Below are positions 7,885 to 15,159 of a stretch of 38,293 nucleotides of DNA, one piece after another. Location of the stretch: NCBI GenBank assembly GCA_934572445.1, contig CAKTLD010000006.1:1-38293 (forward strand), in the 5' to 3' direction. The position numbers and the translations under genes are program-made. Within the stretch, counting starts at the first letter, position 1, and each line of letters begins with the position of its first letter. The stretch comes from an uncultured Oscillospiraceae bacterium (GTDB taxonomy: Bacteria > Bacillota > Clostridia > Oscillospirales > Oscillospiraceae). The notes under the pieces were generated by a model. That model did not search any database, had not been told where the DNA came from, and was given only the letters and a program-made list of their open reading frames with translations.

Positions 7885-7932
7885 ACAAGTACTTGTTGAC
7901 GATAGTATTGCATTTATTTGGGATAATGTCAA
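7885..7932 (-). promoter_or_regulatory. Promoter and palindromic operator of the glycyl radical operon
   Basis: On the minus strand: -35 TTGACA (7932-7927, consensus), 17-bp spacer, extended -10 TGC-AATACT (7909-7904). The perfect 12-bp palindrome ACAAGTACTTGT (7885-7896) lies at the expected transcription start, a typical repressor site. The XRE-cupin protein encoded at the operon end is the natural candidate. The flanking 7933-8102 is AT-rich then GC-rich and holds no gene I can support. Confidence 0.7.
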
Positions 7933-8102
7933 TAAAAATGTGCTTTTTGGCGAAAAAAATTGAAAAAATACATAATTATGAAAATAATTATCGAGATAAA
8001 AATTTTCTCTCAACAAAGAATTTTTTTCGCGCAAACAGAAAGCGGAGAAAATGCGCGGACCGGGGGACGGCGCAAATCTCCGCCCGTTCCCGCTGCTCCG
8101 CC

Positions 8103-8140
8103 AAAAAAGAAAAGCAGCTCATTGAGCTGCTTTTCTTTTC
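8103..8140 (-). terminator. Terminator of kup
   Basis: A 15-bp stem, AAAAGAAAAGCAGCT (8105-8119) with AGCTGCTTTTCTTTT (8125-8139) and loop CATTG, ends in a T-rich tract in both directions. It lies 70 bp past the kup stop. Confidence 0.8.
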
Positions 8141-8209
8141 CTTTATTTGCGGGCGCGTAAGTTTTGCTCCGCGCCGATCACATCCGACCGCTGCGGTCGG
8201 AGAGCTCGA

Positions 8210-10213
8210 TCATTCGGCAAGCTGCTTTCTCACGATGCGGTGGTCGCCCTGACTGCCGGAGGACACGACCAGCGGCACGGATTCGACCGAAACGGCGGAG
8301 GTATCCAAGCCGTACCACTGGATCTTCGAGCCGGCCATGCGGCGGATGAAATACTTGCAGCGCAGAATGACCTCATCCAGCTTGGAAAGGCTGGACATGG
8401 TGGGGACCGCCTTGCGCAGGAAGAAGAAACGGAAGCTGCCGACATTGGACTTGCCGTAGATGGAATACTTGCGGTCCTGCGCGGGAAGCTCTCCGCTTGC
8501 GATAAGATCCTGCACGATCTGGCGCAGGTACACGTTCACGCGCTGATCATCCTTGAAGCCGAGGTTCAGCCGGATGCGGAAGATGAAGTCCGTGCCGAAG
8601 GTCTCCACCTCGTAGTCGCAGACGTTCGGCTTGTCCAGCACATGCAGGCTGATGAACCAGTACGCCGCCGCGCGCTTGGGCTCCTTGTCGAGGATGGAAT
8701 AGAGAATATCGCGGTCGAGCGTTTCCATGTCGTCGCCGTTTTCAAAGAAGATCAGGTTGTGTGCCAGCAGTGGAAGCGTCTCGTCATCGTGCAGGTCGCC
8801 GAGGTTTTTGATGTAGTCCCGCAGGTGCAGGGGCACGCAGTATTTCTGCTCCAGCGCCGTGCCGCGGTGCCAGATGATCATGATCAGAAAGAGCAGGAGG
8901 GCGAGGATCACCGTGACATAGCCGCCGTGCGCGAACTTGCCGAGACTGGAGAAAAAGAAGACGCTCTCGATGGCACCGAAGACGACCAGCACGAGGGCCG
9001 CGAGCACAGGCTTTTGGCGCACGCGGAGCAGGTACACGCTCAGCAGCAATGTTGTCATCAGCATTGTCACCGTGATGGCAAGACCGTAAGCGGATTCCAT
9101 GCGGTCGCTGGAGCGGAAGTAGAGCACGACAAGTGTGCAGCCGATCCAGAGGAAAGCGTTGACGGTGTTGATATAGAGCTGGCCCTTCGTTTCAGAGGGG
9201 TACTGCACCTTGAGGTGGGGCATCAGGTCAAGGCGGATCGCCTCCGATACCAGTGTATACGAGCCGGTGATCAGCGCCTGCGAGGCGATGATTGCCGCCG
9301 CCGCACCGAGCAGTACCGCCGCCGGACGCAGCGCGGGTGCGAGCATCTGGAAGAACGGATTCAGCTCGCCAGTGGAGAGCACCGCGGCGTCTGCACGGCT
9401 CGTCAGAATCCACGCGCCCTGCCCGAGATAGTTGAGGATCAGGCACAGCTTGACGAACGGCCAGCTGAAGTAAATGTTTTCCGCCCCAACATGACCCATG
9501 TCGGAATAGAGCGCCTCGGCGCCGGTGGCGGCAAGGAAAATGCTGCCAAGGATAAAAAGCCCCATTTTATTATAGGGGCTGAAGAGCACCTGTACGGCAT
9601 ACATGGGGTTGAAGGCCCTGAGCACGGCGGAATACTGGAAGATATTCATCAGTCCCGTCAGGCCGAGGAAGGAGAACCACAGGAGCATGATGGGGCCGAA
9701 GGCCCTGCCGATCTTGCTGGTACCGGCGCGCTGCACGGCAAACAGCGCGCAGATGATGCAGAGCGTGATGAGCACGACCTTTGTCTGTCCGCTGCCGAGC
9801 ATCTGGTCCATAGACGGGATGCTGCGGAGACCCTCGATCGCGGAGGTGACGGTGACGGCAGGCGTCAGCATACCGTCGGCCAGCAGTGCCGCGCCGCCGA
9901 TCATGGCGGGGAAGATGAGCCACTTTCCGCAGTGCCGCACCAGCGAATAAAGCGAAAAGATGCCGCCCTCGCCGTTGTTGCTGGCCTTCATGGCAATCAG
10001 CACATATTTGATCGTGGTCAGCAGTGTGATCGTCCAGATGATGAGCGAAAGCGAGCCGATGATGAACGTGTCGTTGGCGGACGCCATGCCGCCGTTGCCC
10101 TGAAGGATCGACTTCATGACGTACAGCGGCGAGGTGCCGATGTCGCCGTAGACGATGCCGATCGTCACGAGAAACATCCCGAACCGGAAGCCTTTGTTGC
10201 TGTCCTTTTCCAT
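8210..10213 (-). CDS. kup: KUP-family potassium uptake protein
   Basis: A 667-residue low-affinity K+/H+ symporter. About 12 membrane segments fill residues 10-430, starting with the family signature GIVYGDIGTSPLYVMKSI, and a cytosolic C-terminal domain (about 450-667) follows. Other family landmarks are TALLTTIKYV-like segments, GGMASA, and TGAEALYSDMGHVG. I start at the ATG at 10213, with GAGAG about 10 nt upstream; the TTG at 10222 is too close to that site. It is a single-gene unit with its own terminator. Three TCTTAAC repeats upstream may be an activator site. No c-di-AMP riboswitch is visible in the short leader. Confidence 0.95.
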   Translation of the reverse strand: MEKDSNKGFRFGMFLVTIGIVYGDIGTSPLYVMKSILQGNGGMASANDTFIIGSLSLIIWTITLLTTIKYVLIAMKASNNGEGGIFSLYSLVRHCGKWLIFPAMIGGAALLADGMLTPAVTVTSAIEGLRSIPSMDQMLGSGQTKVVLITLCIICALFAVQRAGTSKIGRAFGPIMLLWFSFLGLTGLMNIFQYSAVLRAFNPMYAVQVLFSPYNKMGLFILGSIFLAATGAEALYSDMGHVGAENIYFSWPFVKLCLILNYLGQGAWILTSRADAAVLSTGELNPFFQMLAPALRPAAVLLGAAAAIIASQALITGSYTLVSEAIRLDLMPHLKVQYPSETKGQLYINTVNAFLWIGCTLVVLYFRSSDRMESAYGLAITVTMLMTTLLLSVYLLRVRQKPVLAALVLVVFGAIESVFFFSSLGKFAHGGYVTVILALLLFLIMIIWHRGTALEQKYCVPLHLRDYIKNLGDLHDDETLPLLAHNLIFFENGDDMETLDRDILYSILDKEPKRAAAYWFISLHVLDKPNVCDYEVETFGTDFIFRIRLNLGFKDDQRVNVYLRQIVQDLIASGELPAQDRKYSIYGKSNVGSFRFFFLRKAVPTMSSLSKLDEVILRCKYFIRRMAGSKIQWYGLDTSAVSVESVPLVVSSGSQGDHRIVRKQLAE

Positions 10214-10293
10214 ATTGACCAAACTCTCTTTTTGTAAGAATTGCCTGAACTTTCTGCTTGCGTATCAGACGGTACACATTTTATCACGTTGCT

Positions 10294-10327
10294 TCTTAAC
10301 AGCATCTTAACTTGACGGAATCTTAAC
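10294..10327. promoter_or_regulatory. Three TCTTAAC direct repeats upstream of kup
   Basis: TCTTAAC occurs at 10294, 10305 and 10321 on the plus strand, with starts 11 and 16 bp apart. An 11-bp period is typical of OmpR/PhoB-type response regulator sites, and TTAAC(A) resembles the Bacillus PhoP box. A weak -10 (TAAAAT) lies between the repeats and kup, with no good -35, which fits activator dependence. Confidence 0.45.
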
Positions 10328-10379
10328 ATATATGCTCCCGTAAAGCAAGAGTGTTGTCGTTTATTTTTTGCATCCTGCT

Positions 10380-10394
10380 TCCTCGGGGGGGGCG
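10380..10394. repeat. 15-bp direct repeat with G8 tract, copy 1
   Basis: TCCTCGGGGGGGGCG occurs here and again at 11032-11046. The two copies flank the flavin reductase gene, 652 bp apart. Confidence 0.7.
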
Positions 10395-10401
10395 GTCATG
10401 C

Positions 10402-10430
10402 TTGTCAACCGCCGCCGGAGCTGATATACT
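10402..10430 (+). promoter_or_regulatory. Sigma-A promoter of the flavin reductase gene
   Basis: -35 TTGTCA (10402-10407), 17-bp spacer, -10 TATACT (10425-10430). The start codon is 35 bp downstream. Confidence 0.75.
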
Positions 10431-10465
10431 GACGGCAGATCGAAGCAGGGAGGTAAGGGGTTTTT

Positions 10466-11008
10466 ATGCGGAAGCTCAGGGAAGAGGAATATCGGGCGTT
10501 TGCACGGTTTGACAGTCAATGGGCCCTTGTTACGGCGGGAACGCCGGAGCATTACAACAGCTGCACCGTCAGCTGGGGCAGCATCGGGAATATATGGGGG
10601 CGCGGCGGGAAAAGCTGCCCCATCATTACGGTGTATGTGCATCCGTCGCGCTACACCAGTGAGTTCCTGCGGGACAGCGGCTTCTTTACAGTCGGTTTTT
10701 ATCCAGGGAACTGCCGTGCTGCGCTGGGCTATATGGGGTCTCATTCCGGACGGACCGGTGATAAGGCCGCCGCGGCAGGATTGACACCGGTCGCGATGGG
10801 GCAAAGCATGACGTATGCAGAGGCGGAGCGGACCTTCCTCTGCAGAAAGCTGTACCAGCATCAGCTTTCGCGGGAGGACCTGGCCCCCGAGATCCGGGAG
10901 TATTACGCATCCAGACCGGAGACATTCCCGGATTTTCAAGGCGGCTGGCAGCCGCACATTGTCTTTATCGGCGAGGTCATTGCGGTGGAGGATGGTGCGG
11001 CGGAGTGA
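10466..11008 (+). CDS. Flavin reductase-like FMN-binding split-barrel protein
   Basis: A 180-residue protein of the flavin reductase/FMN-binding split-barrel family. Typical features are an early WALVTAGTPEHYNSCTVSWGSIG strand-turn region (residues 19-41), PIITVYVHPSRYTSEFL and FFTVGFYP. Members bind FMN and transfer hydride to flavin or to other substrates; the specific reaction here is unknown. AAGGGG lies about 5 nt and GGGAGG about 12 nt before the ATG. It is transcribed alone from the promoter at 10402-10430. Its last 32 bases overlap the end of the convergent barstar gene. Confidence 0.88.
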   Translation: MRKLREEEYRAFARFDSQWALVTAGTPEHYNSCTVSWGSIGNIWGRGGKSCPIITVYVHPSRYTSEFLRDSGFFTVGFYPGNCRAALGYMGSHSGRTGDKAAAAGLTPVAMGQSMTYAEAERTFLCRKLYQHQLSREDLAPEIREYYASRPETFPDFQGGWQPHIVFIGEVIAVEDGAAE

Positions 11009-11339
11009 TGGGAGCGCCGCTTCCCTCCGTATCCTCGGGGGGGGCGCTCCAGCGGTGACGGTGCAGCAGCTCATCCTCCCAGATCACGGTGAAATCAGGG
11101 TTTTCCGCCGCGCTGTCGCGCAGCACGCGGCGAAAGGCGGAAGCATAGCTTCCCAGCGACGCATCCAGCGCCTCGCCGCCGCGGAGCACGAGCTCCGTCG
11201 GCTCTGAAAGCTCTGTCAGACAGTCGTGCAGCGCGTCGAGGTTACAGCCGTACCATGCGGGAAGCGGCAGCGCTCCGGCAAGCAGTGCGTGCAGCGCCGC
11301 GCGGCTGTCCGCGCGGGACAGATCCAGCAGATATCGCAC
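10977..11339 (-). CDS. Barstar-family ribonuclease inhibitor
   Basis: A 120-residue cytosolic inhibitor that should neutralise the barnase encoded just upstream. The core WYGCNLDALHDCL (29-41) keeps Tyr30, Asp35 and Asp39, which in barstar plug the barnase active site. The start is GTG at 11339, 2 bp after the barnase stop, with GAGGAGG inside the end of the barnase gene, so translation is coupled. The normal fold ends near residue 97 (LLHRHRW). A Pro/His-rich tail of about 23 residues follows, encoded after a C8 tract and running into the convergent flavin reductase gene. The tail could be genuine or reflect a frame change at the homopolymer. Confidence 0.9.
   Translation of the reverse strand: MRYLLDLSRADSRAALHALLAGALPLPAWYGCNLDALHDCLTELSEPTELVLRGGEALDASLGSYASAFRRVLRDSAAENPDFTVIWEDELLHRHRWSAPPEDTEGSGAPITPPHHPPPQ
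11032..11046. repeat. 15-bp direct repeat with G8 tract, copy 2
   Basis: Identical to 10380-10394. This copy lies inside barstar (C8 on its coding strand), directly after the conserved domain, so any slip in tract length changes only the C-terminal tail. Confidence 0.7.
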
Positions 11340-11341
11340 GC

Positions 11342-11887
11342 TCAGCCCTCCTCTCCGTACAGCAGTTCGAAGCTCTCGTAGTGGTCATCCGTGTAATAGA
11401 TCAGGCCATCGTTGGAAAAGACGATGCGCTTTGCGCCGCGCTTTTCCGCGCCCAGCGTGTCGATATCGCACTCGGTGTAGCTGCGGCCGTCCTTTTCTGG
11501 CAGCAGTCCTTCATAGTTGCCGAAACGGCTGCCGCCGATGCACATGCCCGACGCGTAGGGTTCCAGCGAGCCGCCGGACCAGCCGAGCGCCTGCGCTTCC
11601 TTTTTGGTGATGAAGTTTGCAGGCAGGCGGCCATAGGTGTGGATATAGAGGGCCACATCCTCCTTGGTGGTATAGGTCCCGTCCTCATCGATGGCAGGTG
11701 CGTCATCGGGGGTGGCAGCCTCGTCCGCCGCCGTGGTATCCGTCTGTGTGCTCTGCGTGTCCTGCGGCGTCTGCTGCTCCTGCCGCGGCAGATCGGTTTC
11801 CTGCGGGATGTCGGACACGCCGCCGCAGCCCGCGAGCGTCAGCAGCAGCGTGAGCGCGAGGAGTATGGCGGTCAGTTTTTTCTTCAT
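11342..11887 (-). CDS. Lipoprotein-anchored barnase-type ribonuclease
   Basis: A 181-residue guanyl-preferring RNase exported as a lipoprotein. Residues 1-20 are a signal peptide with lipobox LAG-Cys21, 22-68 a Thr/Gln/Asp-rich linker, and 72-177 a barnase domain: YIHTYGRLPANFITKKEAQALGW is nearly barnase-like (YLQTYHKLPDNYITKSEAQALGW in Bacillus). The catalytic triad is kept as Glu139, Arg154 and His169 (barnase Glu73, Arg87, His102). Barnase Arg59 appears to be Tyr125. GGAGG lies 7 nt before the ATG at 11887. Barstar follows immediately. Barnase is normally released; membrane tethering suggests action on RNA at the cell surface or on competing cells. Confidence 0.93.
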   Translation of the reverse strand: MKKKLTAILLALTLLLTLAGCGGVSDIPQETDLPRQEQQTPQDTQSTQTDTTAADEAATPDDAPAIDEDGTYTTKEDVALYIHTYGRLPANFITKKEAQALGWSGGSLEPYASGMCIGGSRFGNYEGLLPEKDGRSYTECDIDTLGAEKRGAKRIVFSNDGLIYYTDDHYESFELLYGEEG

Positions 11888-11919
11888 GGATATTCCTCCC
11901 TGTTTCTGCATATACGATC

Positions 11920-11948
11920 ATCATAGCACAAAGCACGCAAAAAATCCA
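11920..11948 (-). promoter_or_regulatory. Probable promoter of barnase-barstar
   Basis: On the minus strand an extended -10 TGC-TATGAT (11925-11920) lies about 35 bp before the start codon. The -35 at 17 bp (11948-11943) is poor, so the call rests on the -10. Confidence 0.5.
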
Positions 11949-11981
11949 CCCCTGCCGCGTTCTGTCCCGCAGAGCCGGCAG

Positions 11982-12010
11982 TTGTCAACCGCGCAAAAGC
12001 GTGCTATGCT
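11982..12010 (+). promoter_or_regulatory. Promoter of the 170-residue membrane protein gene
   Basis: -35 TTGTCA (11982-11987), 17-bp spacer, -10 TATGCT (12005-12010), divergent from barnase. The leader of about 70 nt contains GCTGCGG...CCGCAGC, able to form a hairpin. Confidence 0.6.
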
Positions 12011-12088
12011 GGATGAAAAGAAAAAACGCTGCGGAGAGCGGCAGAAGCGGAGACCTCTGCGCCGCAGCGAGCCGTCACGGAGAGACTT

Positions 12089-12601
12089 ATGGACCAAAAG
12101 AAGAAAAAACGAATGACAAAGAATACGGTGCCGCAGGGCTTCAGCGTTCCGATGGCGCTGGTTGACCTGATCTCTGTTGTGTTCTTCGGCCTCTCCGCCG
12201 TGCGGGCGGGGAGCCTGTTTCACAGCGTGCTGTTCGTGGCTGGCGCGGTGATCTGCCTGATTTCCGGTGTGGTGAAGGTGTTGTGGAAGCTGATCGCGGC
12301 GGTGTCCCAAAAGAACGTCTGGCCGATGTTCGTTCAGATGCGCGTCCTTATGCCGCTTGGGCTTCTCACGATGCTTTTGGCGCTGGCCGTCGACCGCACG
12401 CGCCTGGACGGCGCGGCGATGCTCGCGGGGCTGACCCGCTTTCCCGCCTGTATTTTCTTCGGGCTCGGTGCGCTCGGAATGGGGACGATGCTGGTTTTCG
12501 CGTTCCGAAGGGACTCCGGTGACCCAAAGGTGAACTGGCAGGAGCAGATCATCAACAGCGCCGCGCAGATATGCTTTTTTACAGGGCTGCTGCTGGTGTG
12601 A
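12089..12601 (+). CDS. Four-helix membrane protein of unknown function
   Basis: A 170-residue protein, family not recognised. A Lys-rich cytosolic start (DQKKKKRMTK) precedes four predicted membrane helices at about 20-37, 43-63, 85-103 and 115-136, and a last hydrophobic stretch at 155-170. Charged residues between helices are few. GGAG lies 6 nt before the ATG. It has its own promoter and ends at a strong terminator shared with the convergent oleate hydratase gene. No catalytic motif is visible. Confidence 0.75.
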   Translation: MDQKKKKRMTKNTVPQGFSVPMALVDLISVVFFGLSAVRAGSLFHSVLFVAGAVICLISGVVKVLWKLIAAVSQKNVWPMFVQMRVLMPLGLLTMLLALAVDRTRLDGAAMLAGLTRFPACIFFGLGALGMGTMLVFAFRRDSGDPKVNWQEQIINSAAQICFFTGLLLV

Positions 12602-12610
12602 GCGGCAGAT

Positions 12611-12651
12611 AAAAAGGCAGGAGAAAGCAATGTGCTTTCTCCTGCCTTTTT
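12611..12651. terminator. Bidirectional terminator
   Basis: A 19-bp perfect stem (12611-12629 with 12633-12651, loop ATG) begins with A5 and ends with T5, serving both the rightward membrane protein gene and leftward oleate hydratase. Confidence 0.9.
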
Positions 12652-12684
12652 GTGTTGGTATCTTTGTGCGCTCCGCACGGCGGA

Positions 12685-14439
12685 TCAATACAGCTGGCCG
12701 TCGTCCCAGTTGATCTCGGGCACGCCGTTCAGGAAGTCGAGGACGCCCTGCAGATCCTTTTTGATCGTCAGCGGATTGACGGGCGGCAGGTCGGAGAATT
12801 TGAGCTCATCGGTCATGAGCATCTTCTTCATGCACATGACGAGCCAGCGGATATCGTACTGGCCCTGATAGAGCGGCAGCACCTTGCGGTCGATGCCGGT
12901 GAGTCCATAGGCCGCCATCATAGCCGTGCGGACGCTGGTTTCTACGGTGAACACCACGTCGCCGTCCAACTCCACATATTGACCCACAAAGGCGTAGTTT
13001 TTGCTGCCCTCGGGAATGACGCGCGGGCGGTCGCCCTTGCTGTTGCGGGGCATGAACTGGCTGGTGATATAGGGCATCATGGTCAGGGACACATAGGTAT
13101 GCTTCATCAGCTCGTCGTACTCGTCCAGCATCCCCAGATGATACAGGAACTCCTGCATGACCTCCTCGCCGGTGCAGTCGGCCATGGGCTTTTTGATATA
13201 GTCGCCGACGCGCTCACCGTACAGGCCGTCGAACCACAGGAAGTCCTCGTCCTCCGCCTGATTGGCGAAATACTTATCGTAGAGGATAAAGGAAATATCC
13301 CAGGAGGAATCCATGATGGAGATCGCGCCGGTTACGCTGTCCTTGGGATAGCCGTACTTCTCGCGGAACCTGGCACAGAACTCCTTATAGCCCTTGATGC
13401 AGACAAAGGCGCTCATCCACTTGGACTTTTCAATGGTGGAGCAGAACTTTTCAGGATGACCGAACTTGGGGTCACGGGCAGCGAGCTTCTGCCACACGGA
13501 GAACATCCCCTTTTCCTCACTGCGGTTGGTTTCGACAGCATGGGTATTATCACCGTGGGTGGAGTTCTGGGTCATGGAGGCCAGCGTGGAGATGACCATA
13601 TCGTTCTCGGCAACGGGAACGGTAAAATCACCGTCAGCGCCGGTGCCGACGATCTCGGTGACGGCGGAGAAGTCGCTGTTCATCTTCAAATCGGTGACGG
13701 TGACGCCGTTGACGAAGTGGACGCCCTTGCCGCGCAGCCAGTGCAGGATAGGATCGATGTAGGAATCGAACTCATTGTGCTTAGTGTGGATCTGACCGTC
13801 CAGAACATCCATCTTGGGCTGGAACTGGATGAAACGCACCATGTAGCGCTTCATTTCGATCATAGAATGGTACTCCTTGAAGGCGAGCATCGTGTGGAAG
13901 CACTGCCAGATGGGATGCTTTTCAAGCTCTGCGAACGTGTCGCCGAAGTACTCTTCGATGGTCAGGCCGTTCATCTGCTCCTCGGGCATGGCGATCATTT
14001 CCTGTAGCTTTTTGGCCAGCGCCGGACTCATGCTGAAGTCCTTGATGCCGTCCCACACTTTGCCCTGCTGGTGCAGAATACGGGCGTGGGCATAGATGCG
14101 GTCAGCCTTGTTGACATCCACCGTCTCCTCGGTGATGGTGCGGCCGGGGGTGTACAGGGAGGGGATCTTATTGCCCAGATACCAGAAGCACTCCATATAA
14201 GGTTCCAGCTCCCGCTCGCCGCGGCAGGTGTACTTGCCGCCGCCGGTCTTCGCGCCGTCCATGGAGCCGCCCATCAGGGGGAGCTGGTCGTAAATGGTCA
14301 CATTTTCGCCGGGTACATAGCAGTCGTCGATCAGGAAGACCGCGGTGGCAAGACCGGCTACACCGCCGCCGACGATATACGCCTTGCGGTTCTCAATGCC
14401 CTCCGGCTTGTGTGCTCTCACGTTGTCAAACTGTTTCAT
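12685..14439 (-). CDS. ohyA: Oleate hydratase
   Basis: A 584-residue FAD-dependent hydratase of the MCRA family that adds water to cis-9 unsaturated fatty acids (oleate to 10-hydroxystearate). This detoxifies unsaturated acids and is common in gut bacteria. Visible are the FAD dinucleotide fold (AYIVGGGVAGLATAVFLI, 20-37), GGSMDGAKTGGGKYTCRGER (57-76), with the flexible RGERELEPYMECFWY segment, and a C-terminal NYAFVGQYVELDGDVVFTVE FAD-contact region. The length matches the family (about 580-590). TAGGAGG lies 8 nt before the ATG. It is divergent from a TetR gene, its likely fatty-acid-responsive repressor. Confidence 0.96.
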   Translation of the reverse strand: MKQFDNVRAHKPEGIENRKAYIVGGGVAGLATAVFLIDDCYVPGENVTIYDQLPLMGGSMDGAKTGGGKYTCRGERELEPYMECFWYLGNKIPSLYTPGRTITEETVDVNKADRIYAHARILHQQGKVWDGIKDFSMSPALAKKLQEMIAMPEEQMNGLTIEEYFGDTFAELEKHPIWQCFHTMLAFKEYHSMIEMKRYMVRFIQFQPKMDVLDGQIHTKHNEFDSYIDPILHWLRGKGVHFVNGVTVTDLKMNSDFSAVTEIVGTGADGDFTVPVAENDMVISTLASMTQNSTHGDNTHAVETNRSEEKGMFSVWQKLAARDPKFGHPEKFCSTIEKSKWMSAFVCIKGYKEFCARFREKYGYPKDSVTGAISIMDSSWDISFILYDKYFANQAEDEDFLWFDGLYGERVGDYIKKPMADCTGEEVMQEFLYHLGMLDEYDELMKHTYVSLTMMPYITSQFMPRNSKGDRPRVIPEGSKNYAFVGQYVELDGDVVFTVETSVRTAMMAAYGLTGIDRKVLPLYQGQYDIRWLVMCMKKMLMTDELKFSDLPPVNPLTIKKDLQGVLDFLNGVPEINWDDGQLY

Positions 14440-14471
14440 TTTGTTGTCCTCCTATCAGAATGATCGGCCAA

Positions 14472-14567
14472 AAATAATTGACTCTCGGTACGGTTATGAC
14501 TATAATAAATTTCAGATAATAGTACAACGTACAAAAACTTTACAATTATCAAATAATTGACTATTAT
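14472..14567. promoter_or_regulatory. Divergent ohyA/TetR promoter region
   Basis: Rightward promoter TTTACA (14539-14544), 17 bp, TATTAT (14562-14567). Leftward promoter TTGTAC (14527-14522, weak), 17 bp, TATAGT (14504-14499). The repeated GTACAACGTACAA (14522-14534) covers the leftward -35 and abuts the rightward -35, making it the best operator candidate for the TetR protein. A perfect 12-bp direct repeat, AAATAATTGACT, lies at 14472-14483 and 14551-14562. Confidence 0.6.
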
Positions 14568-14596
14568 TACGTTATGGTTTCCGAACGGAGGACGAA

Positions 14597-15157
14597 ATGG
14601 AGAAAAAACTCGATCTGCGGGTGCAGAAAACAAGAAGCGCACTGACAAACGCACTGTATGACCTGATGTGTCAGAAGAGTCTGGATGAGATCACCGTTAC
14701 GGAGCTGTGCGAAAAGGCGGTGATCCGCAAGGCCACCTTTTACAAGCACTTTGGTGATAAAACAGAGCTGCTTGTCTATATGATTCAGGAAATGCAGCGG
14801 CTGTCGGAGGAGACCAACATCATCGGCTATGACCCGGCGATCCCGTCCAGCTACTACACCGGCGTGTTCCGCTATCTGATGGACTTCATTGACAGCAACG
14901 AAAAGTTTATTGTCAGCATTCTGAAAAGCAATGCCGGAAGTGCAGTCCGCAACATTCTGGAAGAGCAGATCCGGCTAAGCATTGACAGCCATCTGCGGCG
15001 GGAGAAGGCGGAGTATATCCGGGATTCCCACACCATCCTCTCGGTGGTTTACGCGGGCGCTATCGTCAGCTGCGGTTCGTGGTGGGCGGTGCAGAAGAAG
15101 CGGCCCGATAAGGAGGAAATGATCGAAAAGTTTGCGGAATTTCTTGTGAAGCTGTAA
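14597..15157 (+). CDS. TetR/AcrR-family regulator next to ohyA
   Basis: A 186-residue regulator. The N-terminal TetR helix-turn-helix is clear at residues 9-56 (ALYDLMCQKSLDEITVTELC then VIRKATFYKHFGDKTELL). The C-terminal ligand domain resembles the TetR_C group found on clostridial regulators (SCGSWWAVQKKRPDKEEM near 158-175). GGAGG lies 6 nt before the ATG. It is divergent from oleate hydratase across 157 bp, so it probably represses ohyA and itself until a fatty acid is bound. It may once have been followed by the DUF975 gene, now broken. Confidence 0.9.
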   Translation: MEKKLDLRVQKTRSALTNALYDLMCQKSLDEITVTELCEKAVIRKATFYKHFGDKTELLVYMIQEMQRLSEETNIIGYDPAIPSSYYTGVFRYLMDFIDSNEKFIVSILKSNAGSAVRNILEEQIRLSIDSHLRREKAEYIRDSHTILSVVYAGAIVSCGSWWAVQKKRPDKEEMIEKFAEFLVKL

Positions 15158-15159
15158 AG

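Noticed and set aside
8147..10237. 696-codon plus-strand frame opposite kup
   Set aside because: Antisense to a clear KUP transporter, His/Asp/Arg-rich composition, and no start site.
10361..11074. 237-codon minus-strand frame covering the flavin reductase gene
   Set aside because: It arises from the -1 frame after the C8 tract in barstar and antisense to a conserved gene; no independent start or motif.
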